This document shows, piece after piece, positions 27,606-38,002 of a stretch of 64,000 nt of DNA. A model generated the notes under the pieces. It saw only the letters and a program-made list of their open reading frames with translations, had not been told where the DNA came from and made no database searches. Positions within the stretch are counted from its first letter, which is position 1. Each line of letters opens with the position of its first letter. The position numbers and the translations under genes are program-made. The DNA is from Halovenus sp037080055 (GTDB lineage Archaea > Halobacteriota > Halobacteria > Halobacteriales > Haloarculaceae), in contig NZ_JBAOJI010000002.1 in NCBI RefSeq assembly GCF_037080055.1, positions 372,001 to 436,000 on the forward strand. Reading direction: 5' to 3'.

Positions 27606-28595
27606 TTACCCGACCAGCAGATAGACCACGCCGTAGCTCAGGAGTGCGATCGCAATCGCGGCAAGCGTCGTCAGCACGGTCCGTAACGCCCGCTTTGAGG
27701 TTCCTGCCAACCGATCGATAGCCGTCCTGACTGGATACCACCCGCGGACGGACGGGTGGCCGATCCCGCAGACGCCGCCGACGGCCAGAATCGATCCGAC
27801 GAACTGGTAGGAGAGATGGATCGTCGGCGGTGCCATGAACACCGCGGTGACACCGTAGACGGCTCCGATGAGCGCCCGGCGGTCGACGAGTCGGTGTGGT
27901 CGGTAGCCCGCCTCCCGGGCGACGACAACCGCGGCCAGCGCCACCACTGCCAGTTCGAGTGCGAACGCACCGAGCAGGTGTAGCGTCGGATCGGAACTCA
28001 GGACGATTCGTTCGCTCAACAGCGACACCTCGAAGGGATAGAACAGCGCTGGTGGCTCGCCGGTGACCAGATCGCCCCACGGATGGGAGGCGATTCCCGC
28101 CGTCGCCGCGAGCGCGAGCAGACCCGGAGAAAGGTCGAGTCGCGACTGGGAGAGCTCCGCGATTCCGATCCCGACGAGGACGAAGGCACCGACGACGAAG
28201 GCTCCGATCAGCCCGCTGGCCTCGGCGGCCACGACGACCAGTCCCGCCAGGACTCCGGCCCCGAGGACCGCTCCGCCGCGTCGCCAGCCCGTCGCCGACC
28301 GGAGTGTCCAGAGGGCGAAAGCCGGACCTGCAAGCGCCGCGACGACCAGCGAGTGGGTCATCAGCCGGTGGGCCTCGTTGGCCGGTCCCCAGAACGCCTC
28401 GGGCTGCACGCCCGTGCTGGCCACTAACTCCGTGGGATTGGCTGCGACGGCGGCGTACAGCACGTCCACGTCCGGGAGTGCCGCGAACGCACCCGCGACG
28501 AGTCCCAGCGCAAGCGCCTGCTGGGAACTCAAGCCTCGCCACTGTGCGATGAGGGCCGCGAGGGCAAACGCCAGGAGTGCATGTCCGATGAACAA
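27606..28595 (-). CDS. Membrane-bound metal-dependent hydrolase (DUF457/YdjM type)
   Basis: This 329-residue membrane protein has about eight helices. It shows the YdjM/DUF457 pattern of histidines and acidic residues placed at helix ends: MFIGHALLAF, GAFAALPDVDVL, NEAHRLMTHSLVVAA and GIASHPWGDLVTGEPPALFYP. These could bind a metal and hydrolyse a phosphoester in the membrane, as proposed for relatives. The C-terminal half adds several helices of unknown role. It has the same orientation as the membrane-protein pair downstream, with a gap of 54 bases. Confidence 0.75.
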   Translation of the reverse strand: MFIGHALLAFALAALIAQWRGLSSQQALALGLVAGAFAALPDVDVLYAAVAANPTELVASTGVQPEAFWGPANEAHRLMTHSLVVAALAGPAFALWTLRSATGWRRGGAVLGAGVLAGLVVVAAEASGLIGAFVVGAFVLVGIGIAELSQSRLDLSPGLLALAATAGIASHPWGDLVTGEPPALFYPFEVSLLSERIVLSSDPTLHLLGAFALELAVVALAAVVVAREAGYRPHRLVDRRALIGAVYGVTAVFMAPPTIHLSYQFVGSILAVGGVCGIGHPSVRGWYPVRTAIDRLAGTSKRALRTVLTTLAAIAIALLSYGVVYLLVG

Positions 28596-28813
28596 CGTTT
28601 CTTGAATTACACAGCGAGTAGATATAAGTCTCGCGGCGAAACTGTGGTGTGTTCTCGTGGTACAGTCTCTCTACTCTACGAATCGACGATGTACGCCTCT
28701 AATCGCTGCCCGTGGCCTGTTTTTGTCTCATTTGGCACGGTTTTCCCAGTTGCTTGCCGGCCGCGTTGCGACCGAATCACATCGCTTAACGCCGTGGCCC
28801 GGCCAGTAGCGGC

Positions 28814-29920
28814 ATGCACGTTCGGGAAGGGGCCGTCGAAATCGAGGTCCCCGAACAGGAGGAGGGCGTCGGTGACGGGGTCTTTTTCAACCCCGTCCAG
28901 GAACTCAATCGGGATCTGACTATCGCCGTCTTGCGGGCCTACCGCGAGCGCGAACCCCGCGCAGAGACGTATCTCGACGCGATGGCCGCCAGCGGCATTC
29001 GCGGCGTCCGCGCCGCCGCGGACGACTGGGAGGTGACCTGCTGTGATGTCGACGACGACGCGCTCGACCTCTGCCGGGACAACCTCGCGAGAAACGACCT
29101 CGACGCCGAAACAGTCCAGCGGGATGTCAACGCACTGTTGCACGAGGACTACTTCGACGTGGTCGACCTCGACCCCTTCGGCACGCCGATTCCCTTCGCC
29201 GATGCTGCGTTTCAGGGTACGCGCAATCTGCTCTGTGTGACCGCGACCGACACCGCGCCGCTGTGTGGCGCACACTTCGAGAGTGGTGTCCGGTCGTACA
29301 GTGCGGTTCCGCGCAACACCGAGTACCACGCTGAGATGGGCGTCCGGATTCTCCTCTCGGGGCTGGCCCGGACCGCCGCCCGCTACGACATCGCCATCCG
29401 GCCGGTTCTGACTCACGCCACCAACCACTACGTGCGGACCTATCTCGAACTGGACCGCGGCGCGCGAGACGCCAATGCGGTCGTCAAGGGACTCGGATTC
29501 ATCTATCACTGCCGGCACTGCCTGCACCGCGAGACCGAAGCGGGACTGCTCGCCGACCCGCCCGAGGAGTGTGCCAACTGCGGCAGCGAGATTACGACCG
29601 TCGGCCCGGTCTGGCTGGATCGGACCAGTGATCTCGACTTCCTGCCCGACGTTCGTGAGGCAGTCGACGACGAGATGGGCACCGCCGACGAGGCGCGGGA
29701 CCTGATCGACCGCCTCGGCGCGGAACTCGATCAGCCGACGCACTTCGATCAGCACCGACTCTGCGAGGAGTGGGGCGAACCAGCACCCGCAATGGACGAC
29801 TTTCTGGAGGCGCTCCGTGAGGCTGGCTACGAGGCCTCCCGAACACACTACGGCGGGACGACGCTCAAGACGACGGCGTCGGTGGCCGAGATGCGGACCG
29901 CCACTGAACAGCTCTTTTAA
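28814..29920 (+). CDS. trm1: tRNA (guanine(26)-N(2))-dimethyltransferase Trm1
   Basis: This 368-residue class I methyltransferase has VFFNPVQELNRDL, motif I YLDAMAASGIRGVRAA, motif IV VVDLDPFGTPIPF and ATDTAPLCGAH, followed by a zinc-binding C-terminal domain (HCRHC and CANCG). Trm1 methylates G26 in the tRNA elbow using S-adenosylmethionine. Length matches archaeal Trm1. The start MHVREGAVEIEVPEQEEG is well matched. The 218-base gap upstream is divergent promoter space and holds no other gene that I can see. Confidence 0.93.
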   Translation: MHVREGAVEIEVPEQEEGVGDGVFFNPVQELNRDLTIAVLRAYREREPRAETYLDAMAASGIRGVRAAADDWEVTCCDVDDDALDLCRDNLARNDLDAETVQRDVNALLHEDYFDVVDLDPFGTPIPFADAAFQGTRNLLCVTATDTAPLCGAHFESGVRSYSAVPRNTEYHAEMGVRILLSGLARTAARYDIAIRPVLTHATNHYVRTYLELDRGARDANAVVKGLGFIYHCRHCLHRETEAGLLADPPEECANCGSEITTVGPVWLDRTSDLDFLPDVREAVDDEMGTADEARDLIDRLGAELDQPTHFDQHRLCEEWGEPAPAMDDFLEALREAGYEASRTHYGGTTLKTTASVAEMRTATEQLF

Positions 29921-29980
29921 GCGTTTCTCGCCGGGAAACACGGCCGAGTCGTTTTTGTGGTCGAACTGATATCAGCGGAT

Positions 29981-30442
29981 ATGTCAGGCCAACCGGCCGG
30001 TGTCGAGGACAGTGGAACCGAGGAACTCAGCGAGAACGTCCGCAGACTCATCGGTGTCGCGTCGAGCGTCGGCAACTTCGTCGCGCTGACGGCGGTCAGT
30101 TACTTCATCTTCGAGAGTAACTGGCTGGTCTTCGGGCTGGCGATGGGGCTGCTCTCGGGGGCCGGCTCGTTCTTCCTGATTCCGTGGATACTCCAACAGC
30201 AACAACCGCAACACGAATCGGACACCGACGAGTTCGAGGAGGAGGTTACGGCGACACACCGTGAGGACGACTCCAGCGGCGCCCGGACGGCCGCCTTCGG
30301 GGCCGGACTGGAAGCCGCCGCTATCGGTATGCTCACCGGTCGCCTCGTGCTTGAAGACGTGTTGCTCGGCGGTGGCGTCGGCGTCGCGGTTGGGCTCGCC
30401 GTATTCCTGCTCGCGTCGGTTCTCTTCGAATACGCGGGCTAA
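29981..30442 (+). CDS. Conserved haloarchaeal membrane protein, 153 aa
   Basis: The start is ATG 29981 (MSGQPAGVEDSGTE); GTG 29957 is possible. After an acidic N-terminus there are two helices (about 30-72: VGNFVALTAVSYFIFESNWL and a second Gly-rich one), a Gln-rich and acidic cytoplasmic-like linker (ILQQQQPQHESDTDEFEEE) and two more helices at the end. No domain is recognised. It lies 60 bases after trm1 on the same strand, so it may be cotranscribed. Function unknown. Confidence 0.6.
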   Translation: MSGQPAGVEDSGTEELSENVRRLIGVASSVGNFVALTAVSYFIFESNWLVFGLAMGLLSGAGSFFLIPWILQQQQPQHESDTDEFEEEVTATHREDDSSGARTAAFGAGLEAAAIGMLTGRLVLEDVLLGGGVGVAVGLAVFLLASVLFEYAG

Positions 30443-30527
30443 CACCGATCCCTCGCGACCGCCGTTGCTCTATTTACTCCTTCTCGGGGCTTGGCACTAC
30501 GCGAAGAAAATCACAAACAGACCGTCG

Positions 30528-32786
<2,259 letters not shown>

Positions 32787-32914
32787 ATCAGGCCGCGGAG
32801 AGCCCAAAAGAGCATCGGAACCCCTGTCGGACTCTTTCCGACAGTTTGCTCGTGCGTTACCGGCCAGTGGGAAGAATGCCACAATTGAAATATCCGCACT
32901 CCTGAGGGTGCTGT

Positions 32915-33391
32915 ATGGGCATTTCATTCCGTCACTATCTGGCTGCGACGACGGTCGGGACGTTCGCGCTCATCTTGCTGGGCGTCTACACCGGCAAGAT
33001 CGGTGCCGGGCTGACCTGTGCGGGACGATGGCCGTTCTGTGACGGCTGGCTCGGACTCTTTCCGGCGACGTGGCCGAGTTTCGTCGAGTGGTTCCACCGC
33101 CTCGTCGCGATGGTCGTCGGCTTCATGATTCTCGGCGCGGGTCTGATCTCCTACCGTGGCGGGCACGATAGCCGGATCACCTACGCGCTGGGTGTCGCCA
33201 TCCTCATGCTCCCGCTACAGATCCTCTTCGGGGCCAATACCGTCCTCAACTTCGGTATCACTGCCTCGATGCTCCACCAGACCGCCGCACAGCTTATCTT
33301 CGCCTCGCTGGTCTACGCGACGGCACTCGCCTTCTGGCAGGCCAGCAATACGCAGAACGGGCGAACGGACAGCGCAGTCGCCGGCGACTGA
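32915..33391 (+). CDS. ctaA: Half-size haem A synthase (CtaA/COX15 family)
   Basis: This 158-residue protein has four helices: AATTVGTFALILLGVYTGKI, a second with FHRLVAMVVGFMI, a third ALGVAILMLPLQILFG and a fourth with LHQTAAQLIFASLVYA. The histidines at FHR and LHQ and the cysteine pair in LTCAGRWPFCDGW match one half of CtaA. Bacterial CtaA has two such halves; archaeal forms with a single half are known and could dimerise. The enzyme oxidises haem O to haem A for cytochrome oxidase. No ctaB or cox genes are in the window. It is divergent from malic enzyme. Confidence 0.8.
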   Translation: MGISFRHYLAATTVGTFALILLGVYTGKIGAGLTCAGRWPFCDGWLGLFPATWPSFVEWFHRLVAMVVGFMILGAGLISYRGGHDSRITYALGVAILMLPLQILFGANTVLNFGITASMLHQTAAQLIFASLVYATALAFWQASNTQNGRTDSAVAGD

Positions 33392-33420
33392 TCCAACACG
33401 CCCCGCTGTTCCCGACCAGC

Positions 33421-34899
33421 CTACATAAAGTCCGATAGGCCCGCCTGTTCGTCGTCCTCGGACTCGTTGTCTACAGATTCCTCTGTCTCTGCCTCTGTCA
33501 GGTCGAGCTTATCGGCGTCATCCCCCTCTGACTGATCTGACTCGTCACTCGCCTCGTTGGTTGCCGTCGACTCGTCGGACTCTTCGGGTGTTCCCTCGAA
33601 GGCACCCTGTGAGGCGGCGACAGATTCGGCTTCGCGGAGTTCTTCGGCGTCTTCGACGATCGAGGCAACCTTGTTGGTGTTCTTGCCGCTGCCGGTCACG
33701 AAGGAGACGTGTTCTTCATCGAGTTCGTAGCGGGCGGCCATCGCCACGGTCAACTCGCGGTTGTTGCAGTGATGAGTCATCACCGCCAGTTGGGGCATGA
33801 TCTTCCGGCGGGCGGTGGCCATGCTCACGCCGTTCGCTTCGGCGATCTGTCGGGCAATGTAATCGCGTTTGTCCCGCGTCCCACGCGAGCGGCCGAGTTT
33901 CGACCAGTAACTCGGCGGGCCGTAGCGGGTCCACCCGCCCTTGTCTTCCTGCCGAGCGGCGGCGACGCCGGCGGTCATGTTGTCCCCGGCGTATCGCCAG
34001 AAGGAGTAGTTCTGTGTCTCGCGGACGCGCCCGAGCCAGCGGTCGGCGTTCGCGAGGAAGTCGTAGGCGACCACCAACTCTTCTCCGTGGTAGTCTTTGG
34101 GCATGTTGTCCTCGATCCAGTTGATCAGATCGTCCGGCGTCTCGTCGACATCGTAACTCGCTTCGAGGGCTTCCTGTGGGCCAGCCTTCTTGATCACCGT
34201 ATCGAGATAATCGAAGACGCCCTCGGTCGTGTCTCGTTCGCTGGTGACGACATCGTCGGGGGTGAGACGCTCTTTGCCCTCCGCGAGTGCCTGCAGATCC
34301 TTGATCGCCCCGCGGAGGTCGCCGCTGTTGGTTTCTGCGATCTGTTCGAGCGCCTCCGAATCGAACTCGATGTCTTCCTTGCGGCAGAGGTCACGGAGGA
34401 CTGGCAGGATCGATCGTTTGGAAACACCGCGGAACTCGATGTCCTCGCAGGCGTTGCGGAGGCCGTTGGACATCTCGTAGAAATCGTTGGCGATGAGGAT
34501 CATCGGCTGATTGGCCTCCTTGACGAGGCTGGTGATCGCCCGCGAACCGCCCCGGTCGGCGTTGCCGTGGATGTTGTCCGCCTCGTCCATGATGAGGAGG
34601 CGGCGGCCGCCACCCCCGGCGGTGAGCGTGCCGCTCTTTGCGGCTTCGCCGGCGACGCGTTCGATCACGTCTTTGGTTCGAGAGTCTGAGGCGTTCAGTT
34701 CGATGGTCGGCCAGCTCTTGTCGGCAGCGAGTGCGTGCGCTGCGGAGGTCTTGCCGACCCCGGGCGGACCGTGTAGAACGACGGCCTTGTGGTGGTCGTT
34801 CCACGTCTCGGCCCACTCTCGGAGTGCGTCGCGGGCCTTGTCGTTGCCCCGCAACTCCGACAGTGAGGAAGGGCGGTATTTCTCCGTCCAATCGGTCAT
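33421..34899 (-). CDS. rfcL: Replication factor C large subunit
   Basis: This 492-residue AAA+ protein starts TDWTEKYRPSSLSELRGND. It has Walker A LHGPPGVGKTSAAHALAA and Walker B LLIMDEADNIHG, followed by an RFC-box-like RAITSLVKEAN. A C-terminal acidic tail (from about 435) ends QAGLSDFM, which looks like a PCNA-interacting peptide. With the small subunit it loads PCNA onto DNA. The tail is rich in Glu/Asp/Ser, typical of haloarchaea. It converges with the haem A synthase gene (30 bases between stops). Confidence 0.94.
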   Translation of the reverse strand: MTDWTEKYRPSSLSELRGNDKARDALREWAETWNDHHKAVVLHGPPGVGKTSAAHALAADKSWPTIELNASDSRTKDVIERVAGEAAKSGTLTAGGGGRRLLIMDEADNIHGNADRGGSRAITSLVKEANQPMILIANDFYEMSNGLRNACEDIEFRGVSKRSILPVLRDLCRKEDIEFDSEALEQIAETNSGDLRGAIKDLQALAEGKERLTPDDVVTSERDTTEGVFDYLDTVIKKAGPQEALEASYDVDETPDDLINWIEDNMPKDYHGEELVVAYDFLANADRWLGRVRETQNYSFWRYAGDNMTAGVAAARQEDKGGWTRYGPPSYWSKLGRSRGTRDKRDYIARQIAEANGVSMATARRKIMPQLAVMTHHCNNRELTVAMAARYELDEEHVSFVTGSGKNTNKVASIVEDAEELREAESVAASQGAFEGTPEESDESTATNEASDESDQSEGDDADKLDLTEAETEESVDNESEDDEQAGLSDFM

Positions 34900-35116
34900 T
34901 GGCGTGGCTTGGTCGGGGGCGCGCTTAGGGATTGTGGACAGTTACTCCTCAACTGACTCCAGGTCGAGTCGCGCTGTCACGTCCTCGTACGTGTCGTCGC
35001 TCGATACAATCCGATCTCTGTCAGATTCGACGAGGTCGCTCTGGGACTTCCCGCCCGAAATGTTAGTTATTTGAACAATATCTGTACCGTTTCGACATGT
35101 TTACGGCGAGCGCTGA

Positions 35117-35121
35117 GGGAG
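35117..35121 (+). promoter_or_regulatory. Ribosome binding site deciding the mdh start
   Basis: GGGAG sits 8 bases before ATG 35130, giving a good Shine-Dalgarno spacing. The TATA-like box (TTATTT near 35068-35073) would start the transcript near 35096, right at an in-frame upstream ATG (35097). The ribosome site and family alignment favour 35130. Confidence 0.45.
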
Positions 35122-35129
35122 ATGCAACC

Positions 35130-36044
35130 ATGGCAAAAGTAAGCATCGTCGGTGCGGCAGGCACCGTCGGCGCGGCCGCAGGGTACACGATCGCACTCGA
35201 AGACATCGCGGACGAGGTCGTCTTCGTCGATATTCCCGAACAGGAAGATGTCACCGTCGGTCAGGCGGCCGACACCAACCACGGTATCGCCTACGACTCC
35301 AACACAGAGGTCCGACAGGGCGATTACGCCGACACAGCAGGCTCGGACATCGTCGTCATCACGGCAGGCCTCCCGCGGAGTCCGGGCGACACGCGACTGG
35401 ACCTGGCCGACGACAACGCCCCGATCATGGAGGACATCCAGGACTCGCTGGCTGAACACAGCGACGACTTCATCACCGTGACCACCTCCAACCCGGTCGA
35501 CCTGCTCAACCGCCACCTCTACGAGGCCGGCGACCGCGACCGCAACCAGGTCATCGGCTTCGGCGGTCGACTCGACTCCGCACGGTTCCGCTACGTCCTC
35601 TCCGAGCGATTCGACACGCCAGTCGGCAACGTCGAAGCGACGATTCTGGGCGAACACGGCGACGCGCAGGTTCCGGTCTTCTCGAAGGTCCGCGTCGACG
35701 GTACGGACCCCGAGTTCACCGAGGACGAACAGGAAGAGATTCTCGCCGACCTGCAGGAAAGCGCCATGAACGTCATCGAACGGAAGGGCGCGACCGAGTG
35801 GGGGCCGGCCCGCGGTGTCGCCCACATCGTCGACGCGATTCTCAACGATACCGGCGAAGTCCTGCCGTGTTCGATTCCGCTCGACGGCGAATTCGGCCAC
35901 GAAGACGTCGGCTTCGGTGTCCCTGTCCGACTCGGCGAAAACGGTGTCGAGGAAGTCATCGAATGGGAACTCACCGACTTCGAGCGCGACCAGATGCAGG
36001 AAGCCGCCGATAAACTCTCCGAGCAGTACGAGAAAATCAGCTAA
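35130..36044 (+). CDS. mdh: Malate dehydrogenase
   Basis: This 304-residue NAD(P)-dependent enzyme of the lactate/malate dehydrogenase family has the length and features of the well-studied haloarchaeal tetrameric enzyme. Visible are the Rossmann start KVSIVGAAGTVGAAAGYTIA, the substrate-selecting arginine region VITAGLPRSPGDTRLDLA, NPVDLLNRHLYEAG and the catalytic His in LGEHGDAQVPVFSKV. It interconverts malate and oxaloacetate. An in-frame ATG at 35097 would add 11 residues (MFTASAEGDAT), but ATG 35130 matches family starts. It is strongly acidic, as known for this enzyme. Confidence 0.95.
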   Translation: MAKVSIVGAAGTVGAAAGYTIALEDIADEVVFVDIPEQEDVTVGQAADTNHGIAYDSNTEVRQGDYADTAGSDIVVITAGLPRSPGDTRLDLADDNAPIMEDIQDSLAEHSDDFITVTTSNPVDLLNRHLYEAGDRDRNQVIGFGGRLDSARFRYVLSERFDTPVGNVEATILGEHGDAQVPVFSKVRVDGTDPEFTEDEQEEILADLQESAMNVIERKGATEWGPARGVAHIVDAILNDTGEVLPCSIPLDGEFGHEDVGFGVPVRLGENGVEEVIEWELTDFERDQMQEAADKLSEQYEKIS

Positions 36045-36047
36045 CGC

Positions 36048-36188
36048 CTAGACGAAATTTCCCTTTTCGACCGCACCGGTACAGAACGGACAGCCGTTCT
36101 GAAGCACTGCCTTCCGCGTCGCCGGTGAGACGTTCATCTGCTCCCCACACGCCGGACAGACGAACGCTCGCGTATCGCTCCCTCGCAT
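36048..36188 (-). CDS. Small haloarchaeal zinc-ribbon protein
   Basis: ATG 36188 to the stop at 36048 encodes 46 residues, MRGSDTRAFVCPACGEQMNV at the N-terminus, with a second pair in GCPFCTGAVEKG. The two Cys-x-x-Cys pairs separated by about 22 residues form a zinc ribbon, found as stand-alone small proteins in haloarchaea (MSTEF.. type zinc-ribbon families). The middle helix (SPATRKAVLQN) is typical. Function unknown; it may bind nucleic acid or another protein. The frame is open further upstream, but the family starts here. It converges with mdh. Confidence 0.68.
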   Translation of the reverse strand: MRGSDTRAFVCPACGEQMNVSPATRKAVLQNGCPFCTGAVEKGNFV

Positions 36189-36608
36189 ACCTATTCGTAT
36201 GTCACCTTCCCCCAAAGCACTGCTTCCCGAGTATGTGGGTTGTTTTAAGTACGCTCGACAGTTGCGGAACGACGACCGTCGTTTTCGCCGCTGATCGCGC
36301 CCCACCGGTGCCGATCGACCGCCCGATTTGGACACCTCTTTGGTGCGCGTCGCGCGAGGATGACCCTCGCGTGACAGCGACTAATTGCGTTGTTCTCACG
36401 ACTGATTCTCAAAACTTGGAGAATCGGTCTTCTTTCTGAGCGAACTCACAATATTGCCCAACCTCCAAAACCGCAAGAAGACAAGCTTTTTTCTGGCTGT
36501 GAAATCACTCATTTGGTGCTGAAAGCCGTCCGCAGTTCGAATTCGAATCTCAAATCTGCTAATCGAACATGGGGATTTATACGTAATTCTGTCATGGACT
36601 CGATTGGA
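36189..36608. other. Gene-poor spacer upstream of the pilin genes
   Basis: These 420 bases are AT-richer than the surroundings. I see no convincing protein: the short open frames here lack start context and acidic composition. A 7-bp perfect hairpin with a 5-nt loop lies at 36353-36371 (stem cgcgagg). The right end carries the pilin promoter. I see no other recognisable signal. Confidence 0.5.
36575..36582 (+). promoter_or_regulatory. TATA box of the pilin operon
   Basis: ATTTATAC is centred near 36578. Adding the usual 26 bases puts the transcript start near 36604, downstream of ATG 36594 but just before ATG 36609. This favours the shorter pilin start. Confidence 0.45.
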
Positions 36609-37103
36609 ATGCAACGACTCAAAGCAATGTTCAACGACGACAGCGCAGTCAGCCCAGTGATCGGGGTGATTCTCATGGTCGCAATTACAGTTATTCTCGC
36701 GGCCGTGATCGCCTCATTCGTACTTGGTCTGGGGGACCAGGGCGAACCGGCACCGAGTCCGACGATGGAGACGAGCGTAGACGCAAACGAAGTGAGTCTC
36801 GATGTTACGGGCGGTGATGACTTTGATGCTAGTGTTGCGACGATTGATTACACACTAAATGGCACTACTTACAGTGCTGATTTGGATGGCGGCAGTGCAA
36901 GTGAGATCACGGCAGGAGATACGATCACGATGAATACTGCCGGAACAGGTAATGAAATCCAGCTGAACGGTAACGGTCTTGGCGGCGACGCGCTCCCAGA
37001 TAATAGCGATCCATCAGCCTCCGGAGCGACGTGGGAAGTTCAGATCATCTGGAACCCATCTGACCAAGACTCCACAGTGATTTACAGCGACTCCTCATCA
37101 TAA
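36609..37103 (+). CDS. Type IV pilin (first of tandem pair)
   Basis: This 164-residue prepilin starts MQRLKAMFNDDSAVSPVIGV; ATG 36594 would add five residues. The conserved haloarchaeal pilin core follows (ILMVAITVILAAVIASFVLG). Cleavage by prepilin peptidase is expected just before the hydrophobic stretch, near SAVSPVIG. The head is acidic and Thr/Ser/Gly rich and ends WNPSDQDSTVIYSDSSS. Such pilins mediate adhesion and motility surface structures. The next pilin begins one base after the stop, so both are cotranscribed. No pilB/pilC assembly genes are here, so they must be elsewhere. Confidence 0.9.
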   Translation: MQRLKAMFNDDSAVSPVIGVILMVAITVILAAVIASFVLGLGDQGEPAPSPTMETSVDANEVSLDVTGGDDFDASVATIDYTLNGTTYSADLDGGSASEITAGDTITMNTAGTGNEIQLNGNGLGGDALPDNSDPSASGATWEVQIIWNPSDQDSTVIYSDSSS

Positions 37104-37104
37104 G

Positions 37105-37605
37105 ATGGGCTCACTAAATTTCACTAACGACGATGACCGCGCAGTCTCGCCAGTCATCGGCGTGATCTTGATGGTCGCGATCACCGTGATCCTCGCAGCC
37201 GTCATCGCGTCGTTCGTGCTTGGACTCGGACAGGGCAATGACCCTGCCCCGACACCGACGATCGAGTCGGACTTCTCGCCAGATGAGTTGGTATTCAGTG
37301 TCACTGGTGGCGATGACTTTGATTCGAGCGTCTCCGAGCTGCAAATCGATGTCACTGTTGGTGACTCCAGTGGCAATACTGAAGAGATCAGTACGACTGT
37401 GGCGCTAGATAACGGCGGTACTTCCTCGGAGAGCAGTGGTGGGAAGACCGTCAATGTGGATATGGGCGATGTGAGTGATGAGGTGACTGCCGGCGATTCA
37501 ATCACAATCACTGCCAGTGAGGAGATCCGCGAATGGGACGCCCAGATCATCTGGAACCCATCGGATCAGGATTCGCAGGTTGTCTACGAAGACTCCTCGA
37601 ACTGA
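37105..37605 (+). CDS. Type IV pilin (second of tandem pair)
   Basis: This 166-residue prepilin starts MGSLNFTNDDDRAVSPVIGV and then has the same hydrophobic core as the first pilin. The heads differ in sequence but both end in a closely similar tail (here EWDAQIIWNPSDQDSQVVYE). The codon use of the head resembles that of the first pilin. The pair looks like a tandem duplication with diverged heads, possibly two subunits of one pilus. The shared hydrophobic segment is identical over about 23 residues. Confidence 0.9.
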   Translation: MGSLNFTNDDDRAVSPVIGVILMVAITVILAAVIASFVLGLGQGNDPAPTPTIESDFSPDELVFSVTGGDDFDSSVSELQIDVTVGDSSGNTEEISTTVALDNGGTSSESSGGKTVNVDMGDVSDEVTAGDSITITASEEIREWDAQIIWNPSDQDSQVVYEDSSN

Positions 37606-37614
37606 CCGACAACC

Positions 37615-37628
37615 GATTTTCACTTTTT
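37615..37628 (+). terminator. T-rich stretch after the pilin genes
   Basis: Two short T-runs (GATTTT and CTTTTT) lie directly after the second pilin stop. Archaeal RNA polymerase ends at such T-tracts, and this one lies before the palindromic region. Confidence 0.4.
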
Positions 37629-37689
37629 ACGTGTCAACAGAGTCAGTGGCAACACTACTGTCGCTCCGCGATACCCGTGTAATTGCTCT

Positions 37690-37880
37690 TCTAGCATCCG
37701 CCGAGCGCTGCGCGAACGGCGACGCCGTGAGCGCGAGGCGAGGCGGTTCACTCGGCGTGAGCGACGCGAGGTCGAATGGAGTGAGACCTCGAAAGCGAAC
37801 GCCGAGGTGGTTTTTCCCCAAGTTTTTACGAGGAGCGGTTCGCTCGAAGAGCGAACCCGACGAAGTAAAAAGTGGTAGAA
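37690..37880. repeat. Palindrome-rich spacer beside tRNA-Pro
   Basis: This spacer holds several perfect inverted repeats. Stem cgaggtc/gacctcg lies at 37767-37791 with an 11-nt loop GAATGGAGTGA. Stem ggttcgctc/gagcgaacc at 37837-37857 has a 3-nt loop. An outer stem tttttac/gtaaaaa at 37823-37871 encloses the second hairpin. Further imperfect GAGCG/CGCTC-type repeats fill the left part. There is no coding sequence. See the findings for related spacers. Confidence 0.75.
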
Positions 37881-37953
37881 TGGGATCGCCCGGATTTGAA
37901 CCGGGGTCACAGGCACCCAAGGCCCGAAGGATACCAAGCTACCCTACGATCCC
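37881..37953 (-). tRNA. tRNA-Pro (anticodon UGG)
   Basis: The 73-nt gene on the minus strand folds as a cloverleaf. The acceptor stem is GGGATCG/CGATCCC, the anticodon stem CGGGC pairs with GCCTG around loop CTTGGGT (anticodon TGG), and the T arm is CCCGG TTCAAAT CCGGG. The discriminator base is A and CCA is not encoded. No intron is seen. It reads CCA and probably other proline codons by wobble. Confidence 0.93.
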
Positions 37954-38002
37954 GCGCATTCAATACTCGCAGGGACGCGGTTGTAAGCGTTTCGTTGCTA
38001 GT

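Noticed and set aside
34938..35060. Minus-strand frame reading ..DTYEDVTARLDLESVEE, like the end of a small antitoxin-type protein
   Set aside because: No ATG, GTG or TTG start in frame within the gap. It might be a fragment, but this cannot be supported.
36125..36439. 104-residue frame in the spacer before the pilins
   Set aside because: Neither start context nor composition supports it, and it overlaps the zinc-ribbon gene on the other strand.
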